From Nitrosomonas sp. UBA6494 (GTDB lineage Bacteria; Pseudomonadota; Gammaproteobacteria; Burkholderiales; Nitrosomonadaceae), in the NCBI GenBank assembly GCA_002435335.1, contig DJMI01000154.1, positions 5,213 to 13,114 on the forward strand: a DNA stretch of 7,902 bases, in the 5' to 3' direction. Both the position numbers and the translations under genes were made by a program. The notes beneath the pieces are model-generated. The model worked only from the letters and a program-made list of their open reading frames with translations, had not been told where the DNA came from and did not search any database. Of this stretch, positions 1-6,663 are shown piece by piece (position 1 is the stretch's first letter; the number at the start of each line of letters is the position of its first letter).

Positions 1-1179
1 TTGTTTCCAAAATTTCCTGTAATAATCGTGGGCGGCACAAATGGCAAAGGCTCCGTATGTGCGATGATGGAATCGATTTTACAGAGCGCTGGCTACAAAG
101 TAGGTTGTTATACTTCACCACACTTGCTTCATTACAATGAGCGTATTCGCATCAACAAAATCAACATCGATGACCGGAATCTTTGCAATGCATTTGCGCA
201 AATAAATGCGGCAAGAAAGCATTGTGATATTTCACTGACTTATTTTGAGTTCGGTACCTTGGCTGCCATGTATTGTTTTATGGAAGCGCAAGTGGATGTG
301 GCCATTATGGAGATTGGTTTGGGTGGGCGGTTGGATGCCGTGAACATTTTTGATCCCGATTGTGCAATTCTTACCAGTGTCGAGCTTGATCATATTGATT
401 ATCTCGGCGATACCCGAGAAAAAATCGGTTTTGAAAAGGGCGCCATTTTTAGAAGTGCCAAACCTGCGGTTTATGCAGATTTAAATATTCCACAGTCAGT
501 TTCGCAGTATGCCAGAAAAATTAACGCACAATTTCTCCGCTTTGATGAAGAATTTGGTTATATCAAAAAGGGCGATCAATGGGATTTCTGGGGGCAGCTT
601 GGAGAGCGTCGCTCTCTTCCGTTACCGGCTTTGCGAGGAGAAAAACAACTGCAAAACGCCAGTGCATGTTTAGCCGCGCTCGATAGTTTAAGTGAATTAT
701 TGCCGGTTAAAATGAGCGATATTCGGCAAGGATTGCTTGACGCGGTTATACCCGGGCGTTTTCAAGTGGTATCTACGCAGCCGATGATTATTCTGGATGT
801 GGCGCATAATCCCAGTGCTGCGGTTGTGTTATCCAATAATTTACAAGCGATAAAATCAACCGGAAAAACTTATGCTGTTGTTGCTATGCTACAAGATAAA
901 GATATTTTGGGTGTGGTGGAATCCTTAAAAAAGGATATTGATTATTGGTTGGTATCAACGGTGAAATCGCCGCGCGCCGCTTCTGCAGAGTTTTTGCAGC
1001 AACAAATTTACCGCTCTGGAATTAATAATACTGATCAGTGTGTTAAATTTGACGATTGTGTGGCCGCGTTTGTTTTTGCCTGTGAACAAGCAAGCAAAGA
1101 TGATAGAATTTGCGTCTTTGGATCTTTCTACACAGTGAGCGAAATACTGCATTTTATGAAGATTGCTCACAGCGGGTAA
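1..1179 (+). CDS. folC: Folylpolyglutamate synthase / dihydrofolate synthase FolC, 5'-truncated by window edge
   Basis: Cytoplasmic Mur-ligase-family enzyme. It joins glutamate to dihydropteroate (making dihydrofolate) and adds further glutamates to reduced folates, using ATP. Seen: a P-loop GGTNGKGS at visible residues 11-18, the folate-side motif TSPHLLHYNERIR at about 39-51, the central-domain stretch MEIGLGGRLDAVN near 104-116 followed by DHIDYLG, and the C-terminal-domain motif LDVAHNP at 265-271. The frame is already open at base 1. The TTG there is probably an internal Leu codon, because family members carry roughly 30-45 residues before the P-loop strand; 392 residues are visible against about 420-430 usually. 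The TAA stop at 1177-1179 lies 15 nt before the dedD-like start, so the two are probably co-transcribed. In related genomes accD usually lies upstream. The bifunctional assignment is by family; monofunctional activity cannot be excluded from sequence alone. Confidence 0.96.
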   Translation: MFPKFPVIIVGGTNGKGSVCAMMESILQSAGYKVGCYTSPHLLHYNERIRINKINIDDRNLCNAFAQINAARKHCDISLTYFEFGTLAAMYCFMEAQVDVAIMEIGLGGRLDAVNIFDPDCAILTSVELDHIDYLGDTREKIGFEKGAIFRSAKPAVYADLNIPQSVSQYARKINAQFLRFDEEFGYIKKGDQWDFWGQLGERRSLPLPALRGEKQLQNASACLAALDSLSELLPVKMSDIRQGLLDAVIPGRFQVVSTQPMIILDVAHNPSAAVVLSNNLQAIKSTGKTYAVVAMLQDKDILGVVESLKKDIDYWLVSTVKSPRAASAEFLQQQIYRSGINNTDQCVKFDDCVAAFVFACEQASKDDRICVFGSFYTVSEILHFMKIAHSG

Positions 1180-1194
1180 TAATTGGATTTTCTT

Positions 1195-1896
1195 ATGTCT
1201 ACAAATATCAGTGAAGAAGAATTATTACTAAGGAAGCGAGCGAGAAGACGGTTGGTCGGCTCAATAATTTTGGTGCTTGCTTCAATCATCATATTGCCGG
1301 CCATTTTTGATGAGCCAAAGCCTGGCAACGAAAAGCAAGAAATTGCAATTAATTTGCCGCCTGACAATAATTCTAATACTCTGCCTCAATCGCCGAAAAA
1401 TGAATTAGTTAGCAGCAGTTCGTTTGATGACGAAGATCCCTCGGTCGAATTTCAAAACAAAATGAAAGCCGCGTTAGATGCAGATGAAAGCGAGCTTGGT
1501 CCACCAAGTACTCAGAAACAGATTCCGATCCCAGGCATTAAACCGAAAATCGACAGATTTACGGCACCGATAAGAGAGGTAGCGCCTACGGCACCGGTAA
1601 CAACCGCCGGTGCAACCGCCAATTCAGGAGCTGCTGTATCACGAGACGTGTCGACTTCGGCATTGAATGCGGACGCATCAAAAGGATTCGTTATCCAATT
1701 AGGAGCTTACTCCGATCAAACAAAAGCAAAACAACAGCACAGCAACTTGATTGCCAATGGATTCAAAGCCTATACCGAAACGCATAACGATGTGATGCGC
1801 GTGCGAGTTGGCCCATTTGCGACGCGAACCGCCGCCGAAAATGAAATAAAAAAGCTTAAAAAATTGGGTCTGGATGGCGTGGTAATTCCGCGATAA
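1195..1896 (+). CDS. dedD: SPOR-domain membrane protein, DedD-like
   Basis: Predicted inner-membrane, septum-associated protein of 233 residues. A short N-terminal cytoplasmic segment rich in charge (SEEELLLRKRARRR, about 6-19) precedes one membrane helix (about 20-37). A long disordered linker rich in Pro, Ala, Thr and Ser runs to about 160. The C-terminal SPOR domain spans about 164-233, starting FVIQLGAYSDQ and containing the MRVRVGPFATRTAAE motif. SPOR domains bind glycan strands stripped of stem peptides at the division site; E. coli DedD, which also lies between folC and cvpA, is a cell-division protein. The frame extends up to a TTG at 1183, but I prefer ATG at 1195 because the resulting N-terminus matches the family pattern M-x(3)-ISEEE-LxLRKRARRRL. 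Shine-Dalgarno pairing before it is weak. The name rests on domain layout and gene position; orthology with E. coli DedD is inferred. Confidence 0.88.
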   Translation: MSTNISEEELLLRKRARRRLVGSIILVLASIIILPAIFDEPKPGNEKQEIAINLPPDNNSNTLPQSPKNELVSSSSFDDEDPSVEFQNKMKAALDADESELGPPSTQKQIPIPGIKPKIDRFTAPIREVAPTAPVTTAGATANSGAAVSRDVSTSALNADASKGFVIQLGAYSDQTKAKQQHSNLIANGFKAYTETHNDVMRVRVGPFATRTAAENEIKKLKKLGLDGVVIPR

Positions 1897-1946
1897 GTTT
1901 TTACTAATTTGTTTTTTGCCGAAGAAAATTGTATTTGTTTGATTCG

Positions 1947-2453
1947 ATGACTGTTTTTGATTATGTGGTTGCAGGGATTTTTCTTGTTTCCGTAATCTTG
2001 AGCATATTTCGTGGTTTTGTACGTGAAACTTTGTCGATTGCTGGATGGGTAATTGCTTTTATAGTGGCTAGTGCATACTCTCCCTTTTTTGAGCAATTTT
2101 TACCCGCGGAAGTGGTGGGAGAGACATTGCGATTTTCTGTCGCATTTGTTTTGACATTTTTGGCAGTGTTGTTAATAACCGCTTTGGCAATCATGTTGCT
2201 GACAGCTTTAATCAAAGGAATAGGATTGGGATTTATCGATCGATTGCTTGGTTCTATTTTTGGTTTTTTGAGAGCGTTGATCATTGTTACCGTAATTGTC
2301 TTGATTGCCGGGTTAACGACGATTCCGCACCAATCCTTTTGGCAGCAGGCGATATTCAGTCGACCGTTGGAGACAGTAGCATTACAGGTATTGCCGTGGT
2401 TGCCGGAAGATTTATCAAAGCGAATTAGCTTTGAAAGAAAAGAAAGCTTGTAA
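1947..2453 (+). CDS. cvpA: CvpA family membrane protein
   Basis: Small integral inner-membrane protein of 168 residues, near the family's usual 160-180. Four hydrophobic segments are visible at about 5-21, 28-46, 62-88 and 101-124, followed by a polar C-terminal tail ending ERKESL. The N-terminus MTVFDY and the segment FRGFVRETLSIAGW (about 21-34) are characteristic of the family. CvpA was named for its requirement in colicin V production in E. coli. Its molecular activity is not firmly known; links to envelope homeostasis have been reported. It usually sits just upstream of purF, as here. The frame reaches back to a TTG at 1929, but ATG at 1947 gives the family-typical start. No good ribosome-binding sequence precedes it, so this start rests on homology. 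The gap from the SPOR gene is 50 nt, and the TAA stop overlaps an ATG that opens a possible small ORF. Confidence 0.93.
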   Translation: MTVFDYVVAGIFLVSVILSIFRGFVRETLSIAGWVIAFIVASAYSPFFEQFLPAEVVGETLRFSVAFVLTFLAVLLITALAIMLLTALIKGIGLGFIDRLLGSIFGFLRALIIVTVIVLIAGLTTIPHQSFWQQAIFSRPLETVALQVLPWLPEDLSKRISFERKESL

Positions 2454-2551
2454 TGATGTTGTTGAATCTTAAAAAACTAACAGAGCTTGGGCTTAGTGTT
2501 TCGTTGATGTCGTTTGCTTTCGTTATTTTTAGTCACTATTGGGTTTGTTGA
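2453..2551 (+). CDS. Possible 32-residue small hydrophobic peptide between cvpA and purF
   Basis: A short frame opens with tandem ATG codons. The first A is the last base of the cvpA TAA stop (TAATG), and the frame closes at TGA 2549-2551, 23 nt before the purF ATG. The peptide begins MMLLNLKKLTELG and then has a hydrophobic stretch (about residues 14-31, with VSLMSFAFVIF inside it), so it would look like a single-pass membrane micropeptide. The purine-rich 3' end of cvpA just before it (AAAGAAAAG) could allow weak initiation or stop-start translational coupling. I recognise no family. A 32-codon open frame is not unlikely by chance, and T-rich DNA gives hydrophobic translations by default. 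It could equally be untranslated leader for purF. Low confidence. Confidence 0.22.
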   Translation: MMLLNLKKLTELGLSVSLMSFAFVIFSHYWVC

Positions 2552-2561
2552 GGCAAAACTT

Positions 2562-2567
2562 ACGGAG
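2562..2567 (+). promoter_or_regulatory. Ribosome-binding site fixing the purF start
   Basis: ACGGAG lies 7 nt before ATG 2575 and is a good Shine-Dalgarno match. It supports that ATG over the in-frame TTG at 2539, whose translation would bury the catalytic cysteine twelve residues further in. Confidence 0.7.
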
Positions 2568-2574
2568 TATTTCT

Positions 2575-4095
2575 ATGTGCGGAATTCTCGGGATTGTTGC
2601 AAAATCACCAGCCAATCAATTGCTATATGACGGTTTATTGATGCTGCAGCATCGCGGCCAAGATGCCAGCGGTATTGTAACGGCACAAGGAAATACTTTT
2701 CATATGCATAAAGGCTTGGGGTTGGTTCGCGATGTTTTTCGTACACGAAACATGCGTGCCTTGGCGGGTAATATCGGCATCGGTCATGTGCGCTATCCCA
2801 CTGCAGGATCAGCCAATTCACCAGCAGAAGCGCAACCTTTCTACGTCAATTCTCCTTTCGGTATCGTATTGAGTCATAATGGTAATTTGATCAATGCGGA
2901 ACAACTTAATCAAGAACTTTTTCGAACGGATTTAAGACACGTCAATACCAACTCCGATTCTGAAGTGCTGTTAAATGTATTGGCGCACGAATTACAGGCA
3001 AGTACTCGTAACGGTCAGCTGGACCTCGCAACAATTTTTGCAGCGGTTACTGGTGTTCACAGTCGTTGTAAAGGAGCCTATGCCGTTGTGGCAATGATCG
3101 CCGGATATGGTTTGCTTGCTTTCCGTGATCCTCACGGAATACGCCCATTGGTATTCGGTGCGGTTGAGAGTGAATTAGGGACTGAATATCTTATTGCTTC
3201 AGAAAGCGTTGCGTTGGATACGTTAGGTTTTAAATTAATCAGGGACATTGCACCCGGAGAAGCGATATTTATCGATGAAGACGGCAATTTTTATCATAAA
3301 CAATGTGCACCTCATGTATCGCTGAATCCCTGCATTTTCGAATACGTCTATTTGGCCAGACCCGATTCGATGATTGATGGTATTTCTGTTTATGAAACCC
3401 GATTGAATATGGGAGAGCAACTGGCTGAAAAAATTCAGCGTTCAATGCGTCATTTGGATATCGATGTGGTGATTCCCATACCGGATTCCAGTCGACCTAG
3501 TGCGCTACAATTGGCCAATCGTTTAGGAATCAATTTCCGTGAGGGGTTTGTCAAGAATCGCTATGTAGGACGTACTTTCATCATGCCAGGTCAACAATTG
3601 CGGCGCAAATCGGTTAGGCAAAAATTGAATGCCATGAGTATCGAGTTTCGCGGAAAAAATGTTTTATTGGTTGATGATTCCATTGTACGCGGAACTACGA
3701 GTCGAGAAATCGTGCAAATGGCACGGGAAGCCGGTGCCAATAAAATTTATTTTGCGTCCGCATCGCCGCCGGTCAGATACCCTAATGTTTATGGCATCGA
3801 TATGCCGACGCGACAGGAATTAATTGCAACCGATCGCGATAACGAAGAAATTTGCAAGGAAATCGGCGCGGATTATTTGATATTTCAAGATTTGGATGCC
3901 TTGAAACAAGCGGTTACCAAAGTATTGCCGACAGTTACAAATTTTGAAACTTCGTGTTTTGACGGAAATTATATTACGGGCGATGTAACCCCGGAATATT
4001 TATATATGCTGGAAGCGCAACGTAACTCCGAACAGCTGGCAGCGAAATCAAAACCCAATACACAACTCGATCTTGGTCTGGTTTTTTCGGAATAA
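2575..4095 (+). CDS. purF: Amidophosphoribosyltransferase PurF
   Basis: Cytoplasmic enzyme of the first committed step of de novo purine synthesis: PRPP plus glutamine gives 5-phosphoribosylamine, glutamate and pyrophosphate. It has 506 residues, almost the same length as E. coli PurF. The protein begins MCGILGI, so removal of Met exposes the N-terminal Cys nucleophile of the class II glutamine amidotransferase domain; no propeptide is present. Other glutaminase-site residues are visible: Arg73 (HVRYPT), Asn102-Gly103 (SHNGN) and Asp128 (NSDSE). The phosphoribosyltransferase half carries FVKNRYVGRTFIMPGQQLR and the PRPP-binding motif VLLVDDSIVRGTT at 363-375. Near the C-terminus the segment ETSCFDG has a single Cys where the Bacillus-type enzyme has a CxxC pair, so this is the E. 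coli-like form without a 4Fe-4S cluster. The start is set by Cys2 and by the ACGGAG site at 2562-2567. The gap to cvpA is 121 nt and to metZ 94 nt. No purine-responsive operator was recognised. Confidence 0.98.
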   Translation: MCGILGIVAKSPANQLLYDGLLMLQHRGQDASGIVTAQGNTFHMHKGLGLVRDVFRTRNMRALAGNIGIGHVRYPTAGSANSPAEAQPFYVNSPFGIVLSHNGNLINAEQLNQELFRTDLRHVNTNSDSEVLLNVLAHELQASTRNGQLDLATIFAAVTGVHSRCKGAYAVVAMIAGYGLLAFRDPHGIRPLVFGAVESELGTEYLIASESVALDTLGFKLIRDIAPGEAIFIDEDGNFYHKQCAPHVSLNPCIFEYVYLARPDSMIDGISVYETRLNMGEQLAEKIQRSMRHLDIDVVIPIPDSSRPSALQLANRLGINFREGFVKNRYVGRTFIMPGQQLRRKSVRQKLNAMSIEFRGKNVLLVDDSIVRGTTSREIVQMAREAGANKIYFASASPPVRYPNVYGIDMPTRQELIATDRDNEEICKEIGADYLIFQDLDALKQAVTKVLPTVTNFETSCFDGNYITGDVTPEYLYMLEAQRNSEQLAAKSKPNTQLDLGLVFSE

Positions 4096-4128
4096 TCCAT
4101 TAACCACTTAATATTGATAGGTACTGAA

Positions 4129-4153
4129 GCTCGATGAGCAATCGATCGATTTT
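4129..4153 (+). repeat. Overlapping inverted repeats with a 12-bp palindrome before metZ
   Basis: The purF-metZ gap contains GCTC-gat-GAGC (4129-4139), immediately followed by the perfect palindrome AATCGATCGATT (4140-4151). TCGAT (4131-4135) can alternatively pair with ATCGA (4141-4145). A short T-run (4150-4153) follows. These could form a weak terminator-like hairpin after purF, or a symmetric protein-binding site about 40 nt before the metZ start. The stems are short and the T-run has only four bases, so neither role is established. Confidence 0.3.
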
Positions 4154-4189
4154 CCCATCAAAGCGTTATCTCTTAAGGATGTAAAACTC

Positions 4190-5362
4190 ATGTCCGAGGA
4201 ATTGCAGTTAGAAACACTGGCGTTGCATACCGGTATTCACCGCAGTCAGTTTAATGAGCATTCAGAAGCAATGTACTTAACCTCTAGCTTCGTTTTTGAC
4301 AGTGCCGAGCAAGCTGCTGCTCGATTTATGGGTCAAGAGCCCGGCAACATCTATTCCAGGTTCACTAATCCAACAGTAACCGCGTTTGAAGAACGGCTTG
4401 CGGTGCTTGAAGGAGCGGAAACATGCATCGCTACTTCATCGGGCATGTCGGCGATTCTTGCTTGTGTGATGGGATTATTATCCGCCGGCGATCATATCGT
4501 TGCATCAAGAAGCTTGTTTGGTGCCACAGTTAATTTATTTAACAATATTTTAAAGAAATTCAACATTGATACCACGTTTGTATCAGCAACCGATGCAAAA
4601 GCATGGCAGGCTGCGATTCAACCTAATACCAAGTTATTTTTTCTTGAAACACCATCAAATCCCCTTACAGAAATTTCAGATATCGTTGAATTGGCCGGCA
4701 TTGCAAAGAAAGCAGGAATTTGGCTGGCGGTCGACAATTGTTTTTGTACCCCGATTCTACAAAAACCATTAGAACTGGGCGCTGATATCGTGATTCACTC
4801 AGCGACAAAGTATTTGGATGGTCAAGGAAGGATTCTGGGAGGCGCCGTACTAGGGAAACGTGAATTGATGATGGATGGCGGCATTTATGGATTTTTGCGT
4901 ACCGCAGGACCCACCATGAGTGCATTTAATGCTTGGGTAGTGTTAAAAGGGCTGGAGACACTTAATATCCGTATGCAAGCGCATTCTGAGAATGCACTTA
5001 AAATGGCGCAATGGTTAGAACTGCAACCAAGCATACAACGGGTTTACTATCCCGGATTAGCATCGCATCCTCAATATGAATTGGCAAAGCGACAACAGAA
5101 AAGCGGCGGCGGCATCGTCACTTTTGAAGTTAAGGGCGGACGAGAAGCGGCATGGCGTGTTATCAATTCATCGCGTTTAATATCTATTACTGCCAATTTG
5201 GGCGATGCCAAAAGTACTCTAACGCACCCAGCAACTACTACTCATGCCCGGATCAGCCAAGAAGCCCGAGAAGCTGCCGGTATATCGGAAGGTATGCTGC
5301 GAATCGCAGTGGGATTGGAAGCAGTGCAAGATATACAGGCCGATTTGGCGCGTGGGCTGTAG
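4190..5362 (+). CDS. metZ: O-succinylhomoserine sulfhydrylase MetZ
   Basis: PLP-dependent Cys/Met-metabolism enzyme of 390 residues. It makes homocysteine directly from O-succinylhomoserine and sulfide, bypassing cystathionine. Seen: the PLP-phosphate-binding segment YSRFTNPT (55-62), ATSSGMSAI (81-89), ETPSNP (153-158), the ring-nitrogen aspartate in AVDNCFCTP (Asp182), and the Schiff-base Lys207 in HSATKYLDGQGR. The DGQGR-x-LGGAV stretch after the lysine is typical of MetZ rather than MetB or MetC, and the C-terminal NLGDAKSTLTHPATTTH is conserved in the fold family. The start is supported by TAAGGA ending at 4179, 10 nt before the ATG. It lies 94 nt after purF, so it may be read through from purF or have its own promoter; TTGATA at 4114-4119 resembles a -35 box but has no convincing -10 partner. 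It converges with ppiB across a 106-nt gap. Preference for the succinyl over the acetyl ester is inferred from the subfamily. Confidence 0.95.
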   Translation: MSEELQLETLALHTGIHRSQFNEHSEAMYLTSSFVFDSAEQAAARFMGQEPGNIYSRFTNPTVTAFEERLAVLEGAETCIATSSGMSAILACVMGLLSAGDHIVASRSLFGATVNLFNNILKKFNIDTTFVSATDAKAWQAAIQPNTKLFFLETPSNPLTEISDIVELAGIAKKAGIWLAVDNCFCTPILQKPLELGADIVIHSATKYLDGQGRILGGAVLGKRELMMDGGIYGFLRTAGPTMSAFNAWVVLKGLETLNIRMQAHSENALKMAQWLELQPSIQRVYYPGLASHPQYELAKRQQKSGGGIVTFEVKGGREAAWRVINSSRLISITANLGDAKSTLTHPATTTHARISQEAREAAGISEGMLRIAVGLEAVQDIQADLARGL

Positions 5363-5368
5363 GCCGTT

Positions 5369-5405
5369 AAAAAACTGACTCACTCGCGGCTTTGTAGCGG
5401 GTGAG
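5369..5405 (-). terminator. Intrinsic terminator of the ppiA-ppiB transcript
   Basis: Read on the minus strand, CTCACCCGC (5405-5397) pairs with GCGAGTGAG (5387-5379) as a nine-position stem with one wobble pair or mismatch and a nine-base loop. TCAG and then six T (5374-5369) follow. It lies about 63 nt past the ppiB stop. On the plus strand the same hairpin has no T-run after it, so it is a poor metZ terminator, although the structure could slow convergent transcription. Confidence 0.75.
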
Positions 5406-5468
5406 CCACAACCTCCTATTTAAGTCTACAATTAATCTCCAATCATTCAATTGTGACTTTTTGATTCG

Positions 5469-5960
5469 TTAAGCTACTTCGGCTTTCTCGATGACAACAT
5501 CTTCCAGTGGAACATTTTGATGACCAGCATAATCTCCGGTTTTAACCTTTTTAATCTTGTCGATGACATCCTGGCCTTCAACAACTTTGCCAAAAACGCA
5601 GTAACCATATCCCTGTGGTGAGGGGGATTTATAATTCAAGAAACCGTTGTTTGTGACATTAATAAAGAATTGCGAAGTTGCTGAATGCACATTGGCTGTT
5701 CGCGCCATGGCAATCGTATAGGCTTCGTTTTTAAGTCCATTTGCTGCTTCGTTTTGAATCGGAGCTGCGGTCTCTTTTTGTTTCATACCGGGTTCAAAGC
5801 CGCCCCCCTGAATCATGAAATCATCGATGACACGATGAAAAAGCGTATTGTCATAAAACCCGTTGGTTACATAATGCAAGAAATTTTTGACGGTTTCGGG
5901 CGCTTTCTCACTATCGAGTTCCAATGTGATGATGCCGAAGTTAGTGTGCAATTTGACCAT
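5469..5960 (-). CDS. ppiB: Cytoplasmic peptidyl-prolyl cis-trans isomerase B (cyclophilin)
   Basis: Cyclophilin of 163 residues, close to E. coli PpiB (164), with no signal peptide, so cytoplasmic. It catalyses cis-trans isomerisation of X-Pro bonds during protein folding. Active-site elements are in order: FHRVIDDFMIQGGGF (41-55, with catalytic-type Arg43 and Gln51), AMART (84-88), SATSQFFINV (93-102) and YCVFGKVVEG (120-129). The region aligning with the human cyclophilin A tryptophan has no Trp, as is common in bacteria and usually linked to weak cyclosporin binding. The frame extends twelve codons further upstream to ATG 5996, but MVKLHTNFG at 5960 is the typical N-terminus, and AAGG six bases before it on the minus strand fits a ribosome-binding site. 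It is 36 nt downstream of ppiA, its paralogue, and probably shares its transcript, which ends at the hairpin at 5369-5405. Confidence 0.95.
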   Translation of the reverse strand: MVKLHTNFGIITLELDSEKAPETVKNFLHYVTNGFYDNTLFHRVIDDFMIQGGGFEPGMKQKETAAPIQNEAANGLKNEAYTIAMARTANVHSATSQFFINVTNNGFLNYKSPSPQGYGYCVFGKVVEGQDVIDKIKKVKTGDYAGHQNVPLEDVVIEKAEVA

Positions 5961-5996
5961 GGAATGCCTTATTAATTTGAGTCCATCGAATGACAA

Positions 5997-6581
5997 TTAT
6001 TCTTTAGTTGCCGCTGGTAATCGGACGACATCTTCGATAATGATTTTTGTTTTAGGAACATCGGATGGAAAAGGACCGCCGGCGCCAGTCGGAGTACTGA
6101 CAATCTTGTTGACAACATCCATTCCGGAAATCACTTTCCCAAAAACAGCATAACCATATCCGTTTTGATTGGGTGCTTTGAAATTGAGAAAGCTATTATT
6201 AGCTACATTGATGAAAAATTGCGCCGATGCAGAGTGAGGATCAGAAGTCCGTGCCATTGCAATCGTACCGATTTCATTTTTAAGATCGTTAGCCGCTTCA
6301 TTACGAATAGGTGGGCGAGTCAGTTTTTCTTTATAAGCGCTGTCGTATCCGCCCCCTTGAATCATAAAACCTGCAATGACACGATGAAAAATGGTGTTTT
6401 TATAAAAACCATCGTCCACATATTGCAAGAAATTTTCTACAGTTTTAGGGGCTTTGTCAGCATCTAATTCAAGTACGATATTTCCTAAATTGGTTTTCAT
6501 CTCAACTTGAACACCGGTTGCATGACTATTTGAGCTGAACCAGCTTAAAAAAAACAATAATAAGATTAGGCGTAGGCGCAT
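5997..6581 (-). CDS. ppiA: Exported peptidyl-prolyl cis-trans isomerase A (periplasmic cyclophilin)
   Basis: Cyclophilin of 194 residues with a clear Sec signal peptide: basic MRLR, hydrophobic LILLLFFLSWF (5-15), then SSNSHA with a likely signal-peptidase I cut after Ala21 (S-H-A). The mature protein is therefore expected to be periplasmic and to act as a proline isomerase in envelope-protein folding. The catalytic domain begins at about 25 (QVEMKTNLGNIVLELD). It holds FHRVIAGFMIQGGGY (65-79, Arg67 and Gln75), AMART (108-112), SASAQFFINV (117-126) and YAVFGKVISG (144-153). AGGA on the minus strand (6595-6592) lies 10 nt before the ATG. The body resembles the adjacent ppiB closely in protein motifs and partly in DNA, as expected of an old tandem duplication with one copy gaining or losing an export signal. 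It is transcribed away from cysS. A lipoprotein form is unlikely, since the signal peptide has no cysteine lipobox. Confidence 0.94.
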   Translation of the reverse strand: MRLRLILLLFFLSWFSSNSHATGVQVEMKTNLGNIVLELDADKAPKTVENFLQYVDDGFYKNTIFHRVIAGFMIQGGGYDSAYKEKLTRPPIRNEAANDLKNEIGTIAMARTSDPHSASAQFFINVANNSFLNFKAPNQNGYGYAVFGKVISGMDVVNKIVSTPTGAGGPFPSDVPKTKIIIEDVVRLPAATKE

Positions 6582-6635
6582 GATTTTGGAATCCTAAATG
6601 AGCATGTGGGGTAAGAGTTTAACGTATTTGCCTTA

Positions 6636-6644
6636 TGTTATACT
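6636..6644 (+). promoter_or_regulatory. Candidate extended -10 promoter for cysS
   Basis: TG-T-TATACT (6636-6644) matches a sigma-70 extended -10 element with five of six hexamer bases. Upstream TTTAAC (6618-6623) is a poor -35 at a 15-nt spacing, which extended -10 promoters can tolerate. Transcription would start near 6651, giving a leader of about 70 nt before the cysS ATG. I saw no T-box, terminator-antiterminator pair or other structured leader in that stretch. Confidence 0.45.
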
Positions 6645-6663
6645 TGCGGGCTTTTGTTGTCAC
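6637..6663 (-). promoter_or_regulatory. Candidate promoter for ppiA-ppiB
   Basis: On the minus strand GTGACA (6663-6658) resembles a -35 box and TATAAC (6642-6637) a -10 box, but the spacer is only 15 nt. Shifting the -10 to TAACAT gives 17 nt with a poorer match. It would leave a leader of roughly 50 nt before the ppiA ATG at 6581. This is tentative and overlaps the opposing cysS promoter candidate. Confidence 0.3.

Noticed and set aside
955..1367. Minus-strand open frames opposite folC and the SPOR gene start
   Set aside because: They lie antisense to well-supported coding sequence, their translations resemble no family I know, and they have no clear ribosome-binding site.
1770..2284. Minus-strand frames of about 107 codons opposite the SPOR gene end and cvpA
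   Set aside because: Shadow frames of real genes; the Lys- and Asn-rich translations are what reverse complements of hydrophobic membrane-protein codons give.
4114..4142. Sigma-70 promoter for metZ built on TTGATA at 4114
   Set aside because: At 16-18 nt spacing no hexamer matches TATAAT in more than about half its positions.
4566..4925. Alternative-frame ORFs on both strands inside metZ
   Set aside because: The metZ frame carries the complete PLP-enzyme motif set across this stretch, so the other frames are incidental.
5428..5462. AT-rich inverted repeat followed by five T as a metZ terminator
   Set aside because: The six-pair stem is almost all A-T with a 15-base loop, too unstable to annotate as an intrinsic terminator.
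5685..6467. Plus-strand frames opposite ppiB and ppiA
   Set aside because: Antisense to two clear cyclophilin genes. The plus-strand frames look alike only because the two minus-strand genes are paralogues.
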